This document shows positions 12,827 through 27,140 of a stretch of 64,000 nt of DNA, one piece after another. The stretch is taken from positions 5,241,694 to 5,305,693 of the forward strand of contig NC_092200.1 of assembly GCF_043641665.1 (NCBI RefSeq). The letters are read 5' to 3'. Made by a program: the position numbers and the translations under genes. The first letter of the stretch is position 1, and each line of letters begins with the position of its first letter. This DNA is from Enoplosus armatus (taxonomy: Eukaryota > Chordata > Actinopteri > Centrarchiformes > Enoplosidae). The notes under the pieces are model-generated. The model did not search any database. It saw only the letters and a program-made list of their open reading frames with translations, and was not told the origin of the DNA.

Positions 12827-14172
12827 GCACAGGTTTCTGGAGCCCACTGAGCCCTGCGCTCTGACTCTGATTCACAGCTCAGTGTTTCTCTACCTTCTGA
12901 ACCTCGGTTTCTAATCAGAGAATTAGCTGCAGTTTCCCCTGCCAAAATCCACACAGTAATCCATCTCACTTTGTCCACACTGTGGCTCATGCCCCACTAA
13001 AGCATTTGTCAGAATGCATGAAAGAGAGAGAGGGATACAGAAAGAGAGGGACAGAGAGAGACAGAAAGAGACACTGGCAGCCGGGGAAATGTGCTTTCCT
13101 GGTTTCCTGGGTGGTTTTTTATTAAAGCCTATTAAGTGCACAATGACAATCTTTACATTTCTTCAGTATTGTTTCCACAAAAGACACACTGAATACATTA
13201 CAGCTCGGACAAATCCTTGGCTCGGCCATACTGTTGATGTTATTGTGTGACTGCTCTGTACCTGGCGTTATGGATGCTTTTGTCGAGCGCTGGGTCAGGC
13301 CAACTGTGCATTCAACGTCCGGCCCAGTCTCTCAGAGCGTGATTAATGAGGGAGGAGACGGACAACCAGGGTGCATTCTAATCACCCACAAGGACAAGGA
13401 AGAGATATGGAAAGAGAGGGAATAAGAGAGCAAAGAGAAAGAAGGAGAGAGAACGAGATTATGTATTGATATTACAGTTTGTGTGATACGATTTTACTGT
13501 TTGCGCTCTGGTTAAAAATCCTTTTCTGAGTGAAGCACAAACCTGAATTCTCTTCCCATCTGCAAGCACACATAGATCCCACATACAAGCACACACACAT
13601 GCTCAGACTGAATACTCTCACAGCCTCAGAAGCAAACACGGGGACATGAAAGACACAGAGGGGGCCTTATGGGGGTTAGCTTTGGCAAGGCTCAGTCCAG
13701 TGGATCAGGACGAATTGGCCCATCTAGTTGCATACTGCAATACCCATAAGGCCTCTCACTCATGGCTGTTCATGCCTCTGAACCTGGCTCTCAAAATAAA
13801 GTTACTGAGCTGTGCAGTTATTGTAGACATAGTTGGAATTATCTATGCAAATTTCAAAGTGAAAGCGAGCCTGTGAATACTAATATGGTGAATGATAGAG
13901 AGAACCACAGCGGCCAGGTGGTGAAGATGCAAGAGGATTGGTATAAGACATTAGACACTTGGGTGTTTGCTTATAATGTTCAGCCTGTCATATTTAGCAT
14001 TTAAGGAGTTGCATGTATTTTGTGAGGAAGAGTTGCAACCTCTTCTTTGTCTATATGAGTCACTGCATGCCCTTCTTTTTCCAGAATGCCTTTGAATCTA
14101 AACACAAACCGGTGAGTTTAACGAAAAGCCTTCGCAGTTTTAATTCTGGGGGGCCGACACCAAATTCTGACT
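12825..14172. other. Intron with GA-rich tracts
   Basis: Contains the two purine tracts described separately; otherwise nothing recognised. Confidence 0.5.
13020..13074 (+). repeat. Purine-rich GA tract
   Basis: AAAGAGAGAGAGGGATACAG and AAAGAGAGGGACAGAGAGAG: low-complexity GA-rich sequence. A second tract of the same type lies at 13391-13458. Confidence 0.85.
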
Positions 14173-14312
14173 CAAAGGAATAGTTTGACATTTTGAGAAA
14201 TGTGCTTAATCCCTTTTTTGCCAAGAGTAATAAGGGAAGATTGATACCACTCTCCTAGCATCATTTCTGTACAAAAAGTCCAGCCCATAACCCCCCCTAA
14301 AACCACAACTTT
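14173..14312. repeat. Palindromic teleost repeat, truncated copy D (left part only)
   Basis: AAAGGAATAGTTTGACATTT, GAGAAATGTGCTTAATCCC and GATTGATACCACTCTCCTAG match the outer arm seen in copy C; a CATAACCCCCCCTAAAACCA stretch matches the internal part. The rest is missing. Confidence 0.55.
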
Positions 14313-15935
14313 ATCACTGTAGTCCACTGTAGGACTGCTCCAAATATTACAATATTACATTGCAACAACTGTATTTGGTTGGTTCTCAACAAGATGAAAA
14401 CACGTGCATATGCCTCCAGTAGGTGTATTTTTACACTGTCAACACAAATACTGTGGCCACACTTACAGCAGTTCTCCCTGCAAACTCTCCTTCTACCTGT
14501 CCCTGCTCAGTCTTCTCCCTCTTCCCATTATAGTTCAGTTTCTGTGTCCTGTGCTCCTTGCTATGCATCATGTTGGCCCAAAATGACGATTGATTGCAGT
14601 GCCACTGCCTTTGTAATCCGCTTAGGATGGATTTTGCATCTAAATCACTTTATTATTTATGTGCCTAACTCTTGCCAATGCCATTTGGAGGCAGTATGAT
14701 TGGTGATCCATCACACATTATCCTTCAGTGTGGTCATTAATATTGTAATGGGATGGACCTTCACCATGAAACTTCCAGGTGGAAGGCAGTGCAGATCTCT
14801 GCAGATTATCAGGTGTGCTTGCTACCAGACGGACTCTCCAGAGATGTTGTTAGTTCTGTTAACCTCTCTCTGCCGTTCTGCCGCTCTCCTCTGCTCCCAG
14901 GTTTCACAGCAGCTTGTATCTTCATACATGGCCTCTCTTAGAAAAATATGGGATGTTCTTTTATTGCCCTTTTCCATCAGGGCTCCAATCACCACCTGCC
15001 AATCACACGCATCTACTGCCTACAGGCAGACACACACAAGCACACGGTGCCACATCAGGACACAATCGAAACAACCACCTCTGTAGATGAAAAACAAGAA
15101 ATGACAGCTACTCATCTTACCACATAAAGGGCAAGAGTGATATGCATCATAATGTATTTGGTGTGAATACATGAAAGGAGTCTTACAATCAAAACTCTTG
15201 AAGTCTTTTAAAAAAAAAGAGTTAGATTTTAGCTAGCTGCAATAAACACATGCACGGGGTGTTCAGCTAGCATATGGGTTATATACTGCCAGTGTATTAT
15301 TTGGAAACTCAGCAGTAACATGATCAGGCTTAGTGCATGCTGGGACACCTGAGGGCAAGAAATCTGTCGCTCTTTGTCTCTATGGCAGCCCACTGAGGAG
15401 CGAGGCCGTCGAGATACAGCAGACAGATCTCAGTGGGTGAAGAAGGAAACTGCTCAGATGCATTTGAGGTTCATGGATGCCAGCAATCATCATGTCACTA
15501 TGTCGCGAGGAATTCCCCCCAGTCAGCTTTTAGCCAGAGGGAAGGGAACACACAACAACACGAGTGAGACGAAGACAAATTTGTACTTAACGTGCCTTAT
15601 GCCACAGCAGAGCAGCTGACCTCAGATGGCTGTAACACTTCTGTGATTGTAAGTGATTTTATTGTGATTGCAATGACATAGTTTGAAGGCTAAAATGGAG
15701 ACAGCCATGGAGAGACACTGGTGTGCTAATTACACTACATATAACGCACTCCTCTTGTAAGTTTTGCCTCACCTGTTAGATCAGAACACACTTATCATAC
15801 CTTTATTATTATTAGTAGTAGTAGTACATGAAGTCCCATGACTTCACTTGCAGCTCACCTTATAGCTCCACCCACCTGAGCAGAGACTCAGCCAGACTAA
15901 ATGAAAACACCTATGTAGGCTTGCAGTGCCTTTAA
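14313..15935. other. Intron, nothing recognised
   Basis: A short ATT/AGT trinucleotide run is at 15805-15827. Frames of up to 128 codons here show no domain and no splice context. Confidence 0.5.
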
Positions 15936-16690
15936 AACTTATTTTGGATAATGGTCAGACATCACCAAGCACATCTCGGAAAACCAAATGGAAGTATTAA
16001 ATCTAGCTATAAACATTTTGCTGACATTACATTGGTAGGAGTGCTCCATAATTTCTTGATTGATGTCTGCATGTCTGATATCATTCCTAATATAGTGTAT
16101 TTATTTCCTAGAAATATAAATAAAGACAGAACACTGTGGTTATTTGTATATCTTATAGCATTAACTGGAACAAAGCCTGGGTACAGTATATGACATTATA
16201 ATGTCCAGTAAAGTGCATTATTTGTTTATAATAACTGCTAAAACAGTACACTATACATATTATACTTCACAGTATTAAGTTGGAAACATCACTTTAAATG
16301 TTTCAGCACTATGAAGAGACATAAAAGCATACTAAATCCATTTTTTCCTTGATTTTTGATGTTAATTGCCACTATCAACCCAAAGTGGAAGCAAGACTCA
16401 CAGCTGCAAAACAGTAAAACTTATTTTGAATAGTGGTGAGCCATCTCCACGAACATGTTATCAAACTAATAATAAAGTATTCAACCTTTAGACAAACACT
16501 TTTCTTTCTCTTTTAAGTTTTCAATATTTTAAAATGGTACGCGCAGTTCAAAAACCTTTGGTATCATGCATGTATAGTATTGTTTCCAGTTCATTTCTAT
16601 ATTTATACTATACTATATTTGTATACTTTTAATTAACTGGGACACCGTCTGGGTTTTAATGTTTCAGCACCATGGAGAAAGAGATAACAT
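15936..16690 (+). repeat. Diverged tandem duplication, offset about 480 bp
   Basis: AAAACTTATTTTGGATAATG at 15936 matches AAAACTTATTTTGAATAGTG at 16417; AACTGGAACAAAGCCTGGG at 16162 matches AACTGGGACACCGTCTGGG at 16636; AATGTTTCAGCACTATGAAG at 16297 matches AATGTTTCAGCACCATGGAG at 16659. Offsets of 481, 474 and 362 imply an extra segment of about 110 bp in the first unit. The family is not recognised. Confidence 0.6.
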
Positions 16691-20096
<3,406 letters not shown>

Positions 20097-20219
20097 CTAA
20101 TTCTGCTAAACACTGTGGAACCCCAAAGTCTACAATTTTAAATCAATAAATAAGACATAATCCTATAGTAAAATATATAACTCAACCACTAAACGGTCAA
20201 ATAATTGAAGGAAAAACAA

Positions 20220-21018
20220 ATCATTATAATGAAATGTAATTTTATCCTTCACATTTTCATATTCCCCCAGCCTCCCAGCAACCACGCGCTAGCTTACTAG
20301 CTAGCTCCTGTTGGCTAGACAAAACACAGAGAAAGATATGCTTTTGCTCTTCAGAGTTGTGTAGTTTTAGAATCACAACACTGCCAAGATAACATTGAAT
20401 TGACCAGTTAATTGCTCCCATTAACTCTGGCTCTTTACTTTGAACTTTAACTCACTTTAAGCTAGTTAGCTAGTCAGCCAGGGAGGTAGGTAGCATGTGC
20501 AGAAAGCAACAACGGCCACCATACCACATTTAGCATGTTAGCTCCTGTTAGCTAGAGCAACAACAATGCCAATGTAATTCTCAATGAGCCAACTAGCTGC
20601 TGCTGTAAATTTACAGAGTAAAAACAGGAACACACATACTACTAATTTGTCTTTTTGTATTACCTGTTCAAGGCTCCACATACCACCTACCTAGCCAGCT
20701 AACTAGCTAAGCTGGTTTGTGAGCCTGGGTTACCTGTTTAATCCATAGTTACCTTGGCAGCGTTGTGATTTCAAAGATGTTTCTCAGAGAAATAACACAA
20801 CTTGGAAGAGCAAAGACATGCAGTCTTTCTCTGTGGTTTCTCTAGACAACAGGAGCTAGCTAGTTAGCTAGCTGCCAGCTACTGAGCCTACTGGGAGCCT
20901 GTAATATGAACATCACTCCACTGTCGTGAAAAGTGACATTATGAAATAAAATGTGACATGAAATAATTTTGAAAACTATTTTAAAATTAGAATGATAAAA
21001 TTACATTTCATAATAATG
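20220..21018. repeat. Long inverted repeat (foldback element), about 800 bp
   Basis: Left arm about 20220-20490, right arm about 20690-21018. Matching landmarks read outwards: GAAATGTAATTTTATC at 20230 against GATAAAATTACATTTC at 20994; TAGCTAGCTCCTGTTGGCTAG at 20300 against CTAGACAACAGGAGCTAGCTA at 20841 (shown here as short anchors); CACAACACTGCCAAG at 20375 against CTTGGCAGCGTTGTGATTTC at 20754. Within the spacer a further partial direct copy (AGCTCCTGTTAGCTAGAG) is seen near 20540. It has no ORF and resembles foldback/MITE-type elements. It lies only 190 bp 5' of the RRM-exon acceptor. Confidence 0.75.
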
Positions 21019-24000
21019 AGTAATGTTTTAATAATTTCAATCTCAATTTATTGGCTTATTTACAGGCTCCATTTTACTCTTTTTATTCATGTTATTGTTA
21101 ACACTTTAGGGCTCCATGAAACATGAGGTTTGGACTAGAATTTGCCGTTGGAATCTAAATCAATTAATTCAAATAGACACTTTGTTGTTGATGAAGGCTT
21201 TTGTTGATGAAGGATCACCTCATCTAATTTATGTGCAAGGTCACTTGCCAGTCAACTGCTTACCTAAGCCACATTTTTGCATGGTTGAAATGCTACCACT
21301 GGATGGCTGAGCGGGAGAATTAGAAGGAGCAACAATATGTGAATGTCGCAGCAGTTTCCTCTGCTTTGTGAGAAACTGAATACAGTAGCTGTCAGTGGGA
21401 AAGCTTTGCTATCTCAATACCCATATTGTTGCATCCCTAATGCTTTGTGTGCCGTCTCACTGATCACAGAATGCGTAGGCTGTAATTCATGTTACAGTTT
21501 TATTTCGACTTTTTTGTGCTGTCAAGTTATCAGTGTACATTAGCCTCAGCTTTTGTAGGCCTCCCTTGCAATTATTTCTAAGTGACCTTTTCATAACCTG
21601 AATGTTATTTTTTATGAAGGATGACTGGCTGCAGGTTCAGGGACATCTCCCAAGGAAAGGATGCACTATTGAACAATTCTTCTACATCTAATTACGGTTA
21701 TTACAAAGTAGATGGATCCCACAAATTTCTCTTTGCTTTTCCCATTGATTTTCTTTTTTATGCACACATATCATTTCATGTTTATAGCTGTAGAAATCCA
21801 GGTTTTCATTACAGTTTATATTCCAAAATGGATTACACTTAGTGCATTACATACTGTGAAATATTGTGAAGAAAACACTGAATATTCAATATTTGCCTCC
21901 TCTGACTCTCTGTCCCTGACACACGGTGATAACAACTATTCAGCTTTGAGACGATGAACCTGAATAATGGATCCAATCCTCAGTAAATAGGATTAGTAAC
22001 CAAGGTAACACTGGTGTTGTTGGAATACCGTGTGGATACACACATGCACACACATTTTGTCATCGGCAGTCTTTTTTTTCCTTTATTCAATTTAATTTTC
22101 CATCGCAAGAGGCGGCTGTAGATCCTTACAACTCAGCCTCCCTGAACTGACACTGTGTGGCCTCAGTATCTCCACAATTACATGATGTAGTTTTATTGTT
22201 AAGTGAAGCTACACTATAATGGGTTTGTTCAGCTAATTATAGCATGGCATGCGATTATGTCAAAAATACAGCGAGGGGATGTCATTCACAAACTGAGTGA
22301 TGGTTAAATTCCACCGTGAGGTCGCTTGTTCTGCATCCACAGCAGATGAAGGAGGAAACTGTCCAGTCATCCAGGAAGTGCGAGAGCAGCCATGTGATTT
22401 ACAGAGGCGAGATTCTCTGTCAGGCATCCATTACACCTGAGACTGAGATCATGCTAGACATTCAGCTGCTCATTCATGGATAAACACATATTATTCCACT
22501 TGGCAGCACATGTTTTTAGCATTACATCACCTACAATATAATGCTATCCACTTTCCCATGACTATTCATCTCCCACTACGGGTGCGTGACGATTCACGGC
22601 TCCTATGGGCTCGCTGTTTACAGTGCTGCATTGGTGTGTGCTGTTTCTGCGTGTGGGTGTGTGTGTGTGGGAATAAACTGCTGCTCGCCGTCTCTCAAGT
22701 GGCCTTGACAATTATCAGCAGCAGAAAAGAGACAATGAAAATTAATGTATTGCAGGCACACACATACATGTGCTAACTCAAATGAGCTCCACAATGACCA
22801 CCTAACGGTAGTTTAAGCCCACCATGTGACACCCATCCTGTATTGATGTTCGTGGACAGGTCACGGGGAACATGACAAATCAGTGCAGAAGCGTTAGATC
22901 GCCTCTCTTGTCAGATAAATCAAGAGTGGGAAACGGTCACAGAGCCCTTTTACTGCTCCTTACTGTTGTATTTCATGTTGTCTTCTCTGTTGTTTTCTTT
23001 AGAGCAGGATACTAATTTATTCCATCAGTGGTTTTCCTGCTGACCTTGCCGTTTAGTTTATTTACAACCTCCATTAAGATTCTCATCCTATGAGGTGATA
23101 GCGTCATGGAGGAGAAACATGGGAAAACAGAACAGGAAGTGATAGGCACCAGGAGTGTAATTGGCAAAATAATTGTTCAGAGGACTTGATTTGTTATCAA
23201 AAAAAGCACAAAGGAGAATTATCCCGTAAAAGCTGTCTACAAACTGCTTTTAGAGGAAAAATGATGACCTGGTGTTCAAAGCCCGCTCTTTAAAAATGAT
23301 TACAGCTTCTACAGCACTGCCTTTTTGTCAGTAAAGAGCAGAAGACAGATAAGTCTTCATTTTCACCTTCATGCCAGCATGGTCGTGTCAGGATAGGTGT
23401 CACATTTTTCAAAAGGTGGATGTTTCCTTTTTGGAATGAAACACTGGTCTTCTGGCATTACAGCACATCCCGGCTTGCTTTGGCTCTAACACAGTGTGAA
23501 AAAGCATCCCAATCTCATCCCAATGATAAAGAAATATGGATAAGGTCAGCTGAAAAAGCACCAAGGTCACGTGGTTGACAGCAACTGCTGTGTTGGGAAA
23601 GTGGTTGAGTCCAAAAAAAGAGAAAGGATTTAGTACAGAAACAGCCATAGTACTGATTTGTACCTTGCTCTGAAATGCATTGTGCCTCAGTAGACAGGCT
23701 CTTAAAAGGTTGTTGTTTGGGTCCGGCCACCTGCCTGATTTATAGATATTTTTTCATGAAGGGAGGGAGTTCATTGAATTGATTCCCTTTGTAATTTCCT
23801 ACCACTCCAGCACTGTACATTTCTCTTCGCCATGCCTCAGCCACTCTGCTCTGATTGTTGCCAAGGCAGCTTGACGGGCTGAGGAAAGGCTGGAGAAGCT
23901 GCTCAGTGAAACAGAACAGAGAAAGGTAGCCCGATACACCTTTTCCAATGGTGTTGGTGACATGTACCGCAGAGGTGGAATAATTGCTTCATGGATTCCT

Positions 24001-24654
24001 TCCATTTATATCTTGTCTTAAAATGTGTCTAGCTGCCAGTGAAAGCAATGGCAACCACCGAGAAATAAATTCCCTCTATTTGTAAATCAATGCCGCTATT
24101 TGTATTGTAGGCTGCAGAGCATTTCTGTGGTGCAACCAGCCATAAATGTGTGCTCTTTTGTGAAGCGTGGTCAGAGGGTGAACCTATACTCTGCTCAACA
24201 AAGACGAACTGCAGTCTCAACATTTTGTCTGATGTGAAGAAGAAGAGTTGTGGAAATTTAATTTAATATAAACAGGATAAAGCAATTAAATGCTGTTCTT
24301 CCTGCCTCCTGAAAATGTGTTTAGTCTTCAAGATGGAAAGAGATTAACCTACTTTTCCCCCCACATTTTCAATCAATTGCTGCCCTTTGACTTTATGAGT
24401 CAAGGAACACAGTGTTGGGCAGGAATTCAACTCAGTAAGTGGACAGTTACAGCAAAGAGGGTCTATAAAAGGAAGAGGGACAACTCTAATTTTGCCTGCC
24501 AAGGGTGCTTGAAGCGCTGTAAAACCATATATGAATTAGGGTGAATGGGACATTTACACAACACTATTTATGACAATTATAAGTCATAACTGAGGGATTC
24601 TTTTTTTCTGAACAATACTTGTATAGAGAAATACAGCAAAATCTAATCTAAGCT
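21019..24654. other. Intron 1, nothing recognised
   Basis: Short TG/CA runs only (22655-22670). Confidence 0.5.
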
Positions 24655-24900
24655 TAAACCTATAATGGCGTGAGGAGACATCAGGGTTGCTGGAGACCAA
24701 ATCAGAGCTAAAAGCAGAGTGGACATTAGACTTACATTAGCCAGGTGGTCGTAAACACAACGCAGAATAAATGCTAATGTTCCTCAGTGTCTGCTAAGCA
24801 AGTGTTTGCTAACACCTTCGCCATATCATGATAATATGTCAGGGTTGTTTTTACATCTTGTTCTGTGGCCAAACAATCAATTAATACTGATACTAAAGTT
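24655..24900 (+). repeat. Probable teleost interspersed repeat fragment
   Basis: AGGAGACATCAGGGTTGCTG, GACCAAATCAGAGCTAAAAG, AATGCTAATGTTCCTCAGTG, and GCCATATCATGATAATATGT follow the layout of a repeat I recall from other fish introns. Single copy here. Confidence 0.4.
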
Positions 24901-26124
24901 ATATCATAATATTTAAGGTTACGAGCTTGGAAGCATCAGTGAAAACTAGCACAAAGACTTTTGTTGATATGATGGTGCTGCTTGTCCAGGAGGCCTCAGT
25001 ATGAATCATCATCAAATCTTAAATTCATAACAACAATTCAGTGATGTAACTGAATATTTCTGTAAATTGGGAGAAACGTATTCCAGAAAGTGAAAGTATT
25101 GAGGTTTGAAGTCTTCATATTCACAAGAATTCAAAGCTTTAGTCACTCCCTTTTCCCTTAGCTTGCATATACTGGTGCTAGACAGTGTTAATCCCATTGA
25201 GGGAATAAGAATAGACAGCTTTGACACTTTTAATAACTTCCGCATACTACATTTAAAAACATAAAGGTATACTTACTAAATACTGAGTGTCTTTTATATA
25301 CTTGAGAATACGTTTTTACGTGGGTGGTTTACTGTATATTTATGGTTTTAGGGGAAAGACTATACCCTATGTATCTCATACGTTTTTATCTAGCTTCAGT
25401 AGCACAGTCTTTCTCAGCAGGGCCTTTTCCTCTTACCTGCAGCAAACGTTATTTCACTACAAATAGCGGCTCTGCAGCTCCAACCTTTTTTTTCCTTTCT
25501 TCCGAACTCTGTTCTCAGAAAATTCATTAACTATTAGAAAGCCCGGAGCAATGATACAATTAGCTAAGATGCAAATGGAGCTATTTCTCAGTTGGCCCTC
25601 ATTCACCTGCAGTGGGGAAATGGGGAAAATGAGGTGAAACTCCTGTGTGCCGGGGCATGGCTGACATGAAATGATGTACGAGTGGAATTTGTTATTGTCC
25701 AGGGGGAGTCCGCTGTTTGTGATGGACAGGGGAACACTTCAACTGCACTGACAAGATTTCATTTCTTTCTATGGTGGTATACAGGTGCACAGAGTTGAAA
25801 CTAATCTGGTCAAACACAGTGAGCTGTCGAGCGCAGAATAGATCAATCTGTGTCCGCTCTTAATCCAATTTGATTGGTAAGGATAGCACCAGGGCGTTTT
25901 ATGATATAAAACCCACTCTGCCTGATTGTTTTGAAAGCTTCATCTCCACTATGTTACACAGCTCCATGGGATATTTTAAAAGCTTTCTCTCCATTGTGCT
26001 CTTCAAAATGGGCAGGCAGACAAATAACATCTGTTTCTGAGTTACAAAACACAATCAGGGTATTTATGAGCACATCGGGCATATGTCTTTTTTAGGATAA
26101 AATCAACATAAAGACACTTAGGCA
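24901..26124. other. Intron 1, nothing recognised
   Basis: No repeat or exon signal beyond background. Confidence 0.5.
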
Positions 26125-26378
26125 GTGGTGGAAAAGTGTTGCAATCCTTCAGTTTAGTACAAGTAGCAAAAGAACAAATGAAACATACTCAGGATCAAGT
26201 GGCATTGGGTCTAACTACTTCATATGCTGTTGGTTTCTATAGCAATGCATCATGTTTTATGCACTGATCAGATGTTTTGAATGGAAATGATTAGCTCAGA
26301 GACGTGGCGGAGTGTGAATGAAGGATCGCAAAATGGAAATGGAAAAGTACTGGTGCAAAGTGTACTTATAAGTACACT
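26125..26378 (+). repeat. Decayed MITE of the 'GTGGTGGAA...TACTT' teleost type
   Basis: Begins GGCAGTGGTGGAAAAGTGTT with TAGTACAAGTAGCAAAAG, has TAACTACTTCATATGCTGTT and ATAGCAATGCATCATGTTTT in the middle, and ends with GGAAAAGTACTGG and GTGTACTTATAAGTACAC. This order matches a well-known fish non-autonomous DNA transposon; no coding capacity remains. Confidence 0.5.
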
Positions 26379-26778
26379 CTGCTGAGAATAAACTGTAAAT
26401 AAACTTTGAACTTTTCACCTTTGCACTAACATATTTCCATATTTACTGCATTCACTCTCAAACTCAACTTTAATCCCTATTGCATTCACTTCAACACTCT
26501 ATTAGACATTAGCTGCACTACAGTTAATTCTTACTTGAAGACTGATATAATATTATGTCTATCTACTGTATCACCTTACCATATATTATATACAGATATA
26601 GGGCAGAGGACACCCACAGTATCACTTTAATTATTGAAGTAACTAAAACTATAACTGTAACTCCTGTAAAACTAACTTCAAGACACACTTTGCATGCTGG
26701 CATGACAATCGCAGATAAATGTAAACTTCAAACCACATGCAGCACGCTGTATATCAGCTCAAATAGTCTGTGTTCGTC

Positions 26779-27140
26779 AGGTTTAAACCTGCAAAAGCTG
26801 AATTTTCTCTTCTTGCGGAGAGTGGAAACTAGCTGTAAACACAACATTGACATATTATTATCATTAACTCTAACTCTGACAGCTGTTTGGTGCTGGGCAG
26901 GTTGTGTACGGTGGGTTTTTAGAGATTCATCGCTGACAACAGCTGTCAAAACCAAAACAGTAAAGTTGTGGGTTGCGAAAACCAAACATTGAAATGGAAG
27001 ATGCCGTAAAGCTCCGTGGAGCTGCAGAGTCGGGTGATTATTCTCTGTGGGTTCATTACTACGGGAGACCTCTTTCACATACAGATAAGCATGTGATCCA
27101 TTGTTAATATAAAAGTGTTGATTATAGCCACTTTAAAGCA
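26779..27140 (-). repeat. Same repeat family in inverted orientation
   Basis: On the minus strand: TTAAAGTGGCTATAATCAAC, TTTTATATTAACAATGGATC, ATGTGAAAGAGGTCTCC, AACCCACAACTTTACTG, GTTGTGTTTACAGCTAGTTT and TTTTGCAGGTTTAAACC. The apparent 116-aa frame here (27078-26728) is explained by this repeat. Confidence 0.65.

Noticed and set aside
12690..12990. Frames rich in Cys-Val or Thr-His
   Set aside because: Translations of the CA microsatellite.
26728..27078. 116-codon minus-strand frame with a basic patch
   Set aside because: Lies within an interspersed repeat that also occurs inverted at 3.5 kb, where the frame is not kept.
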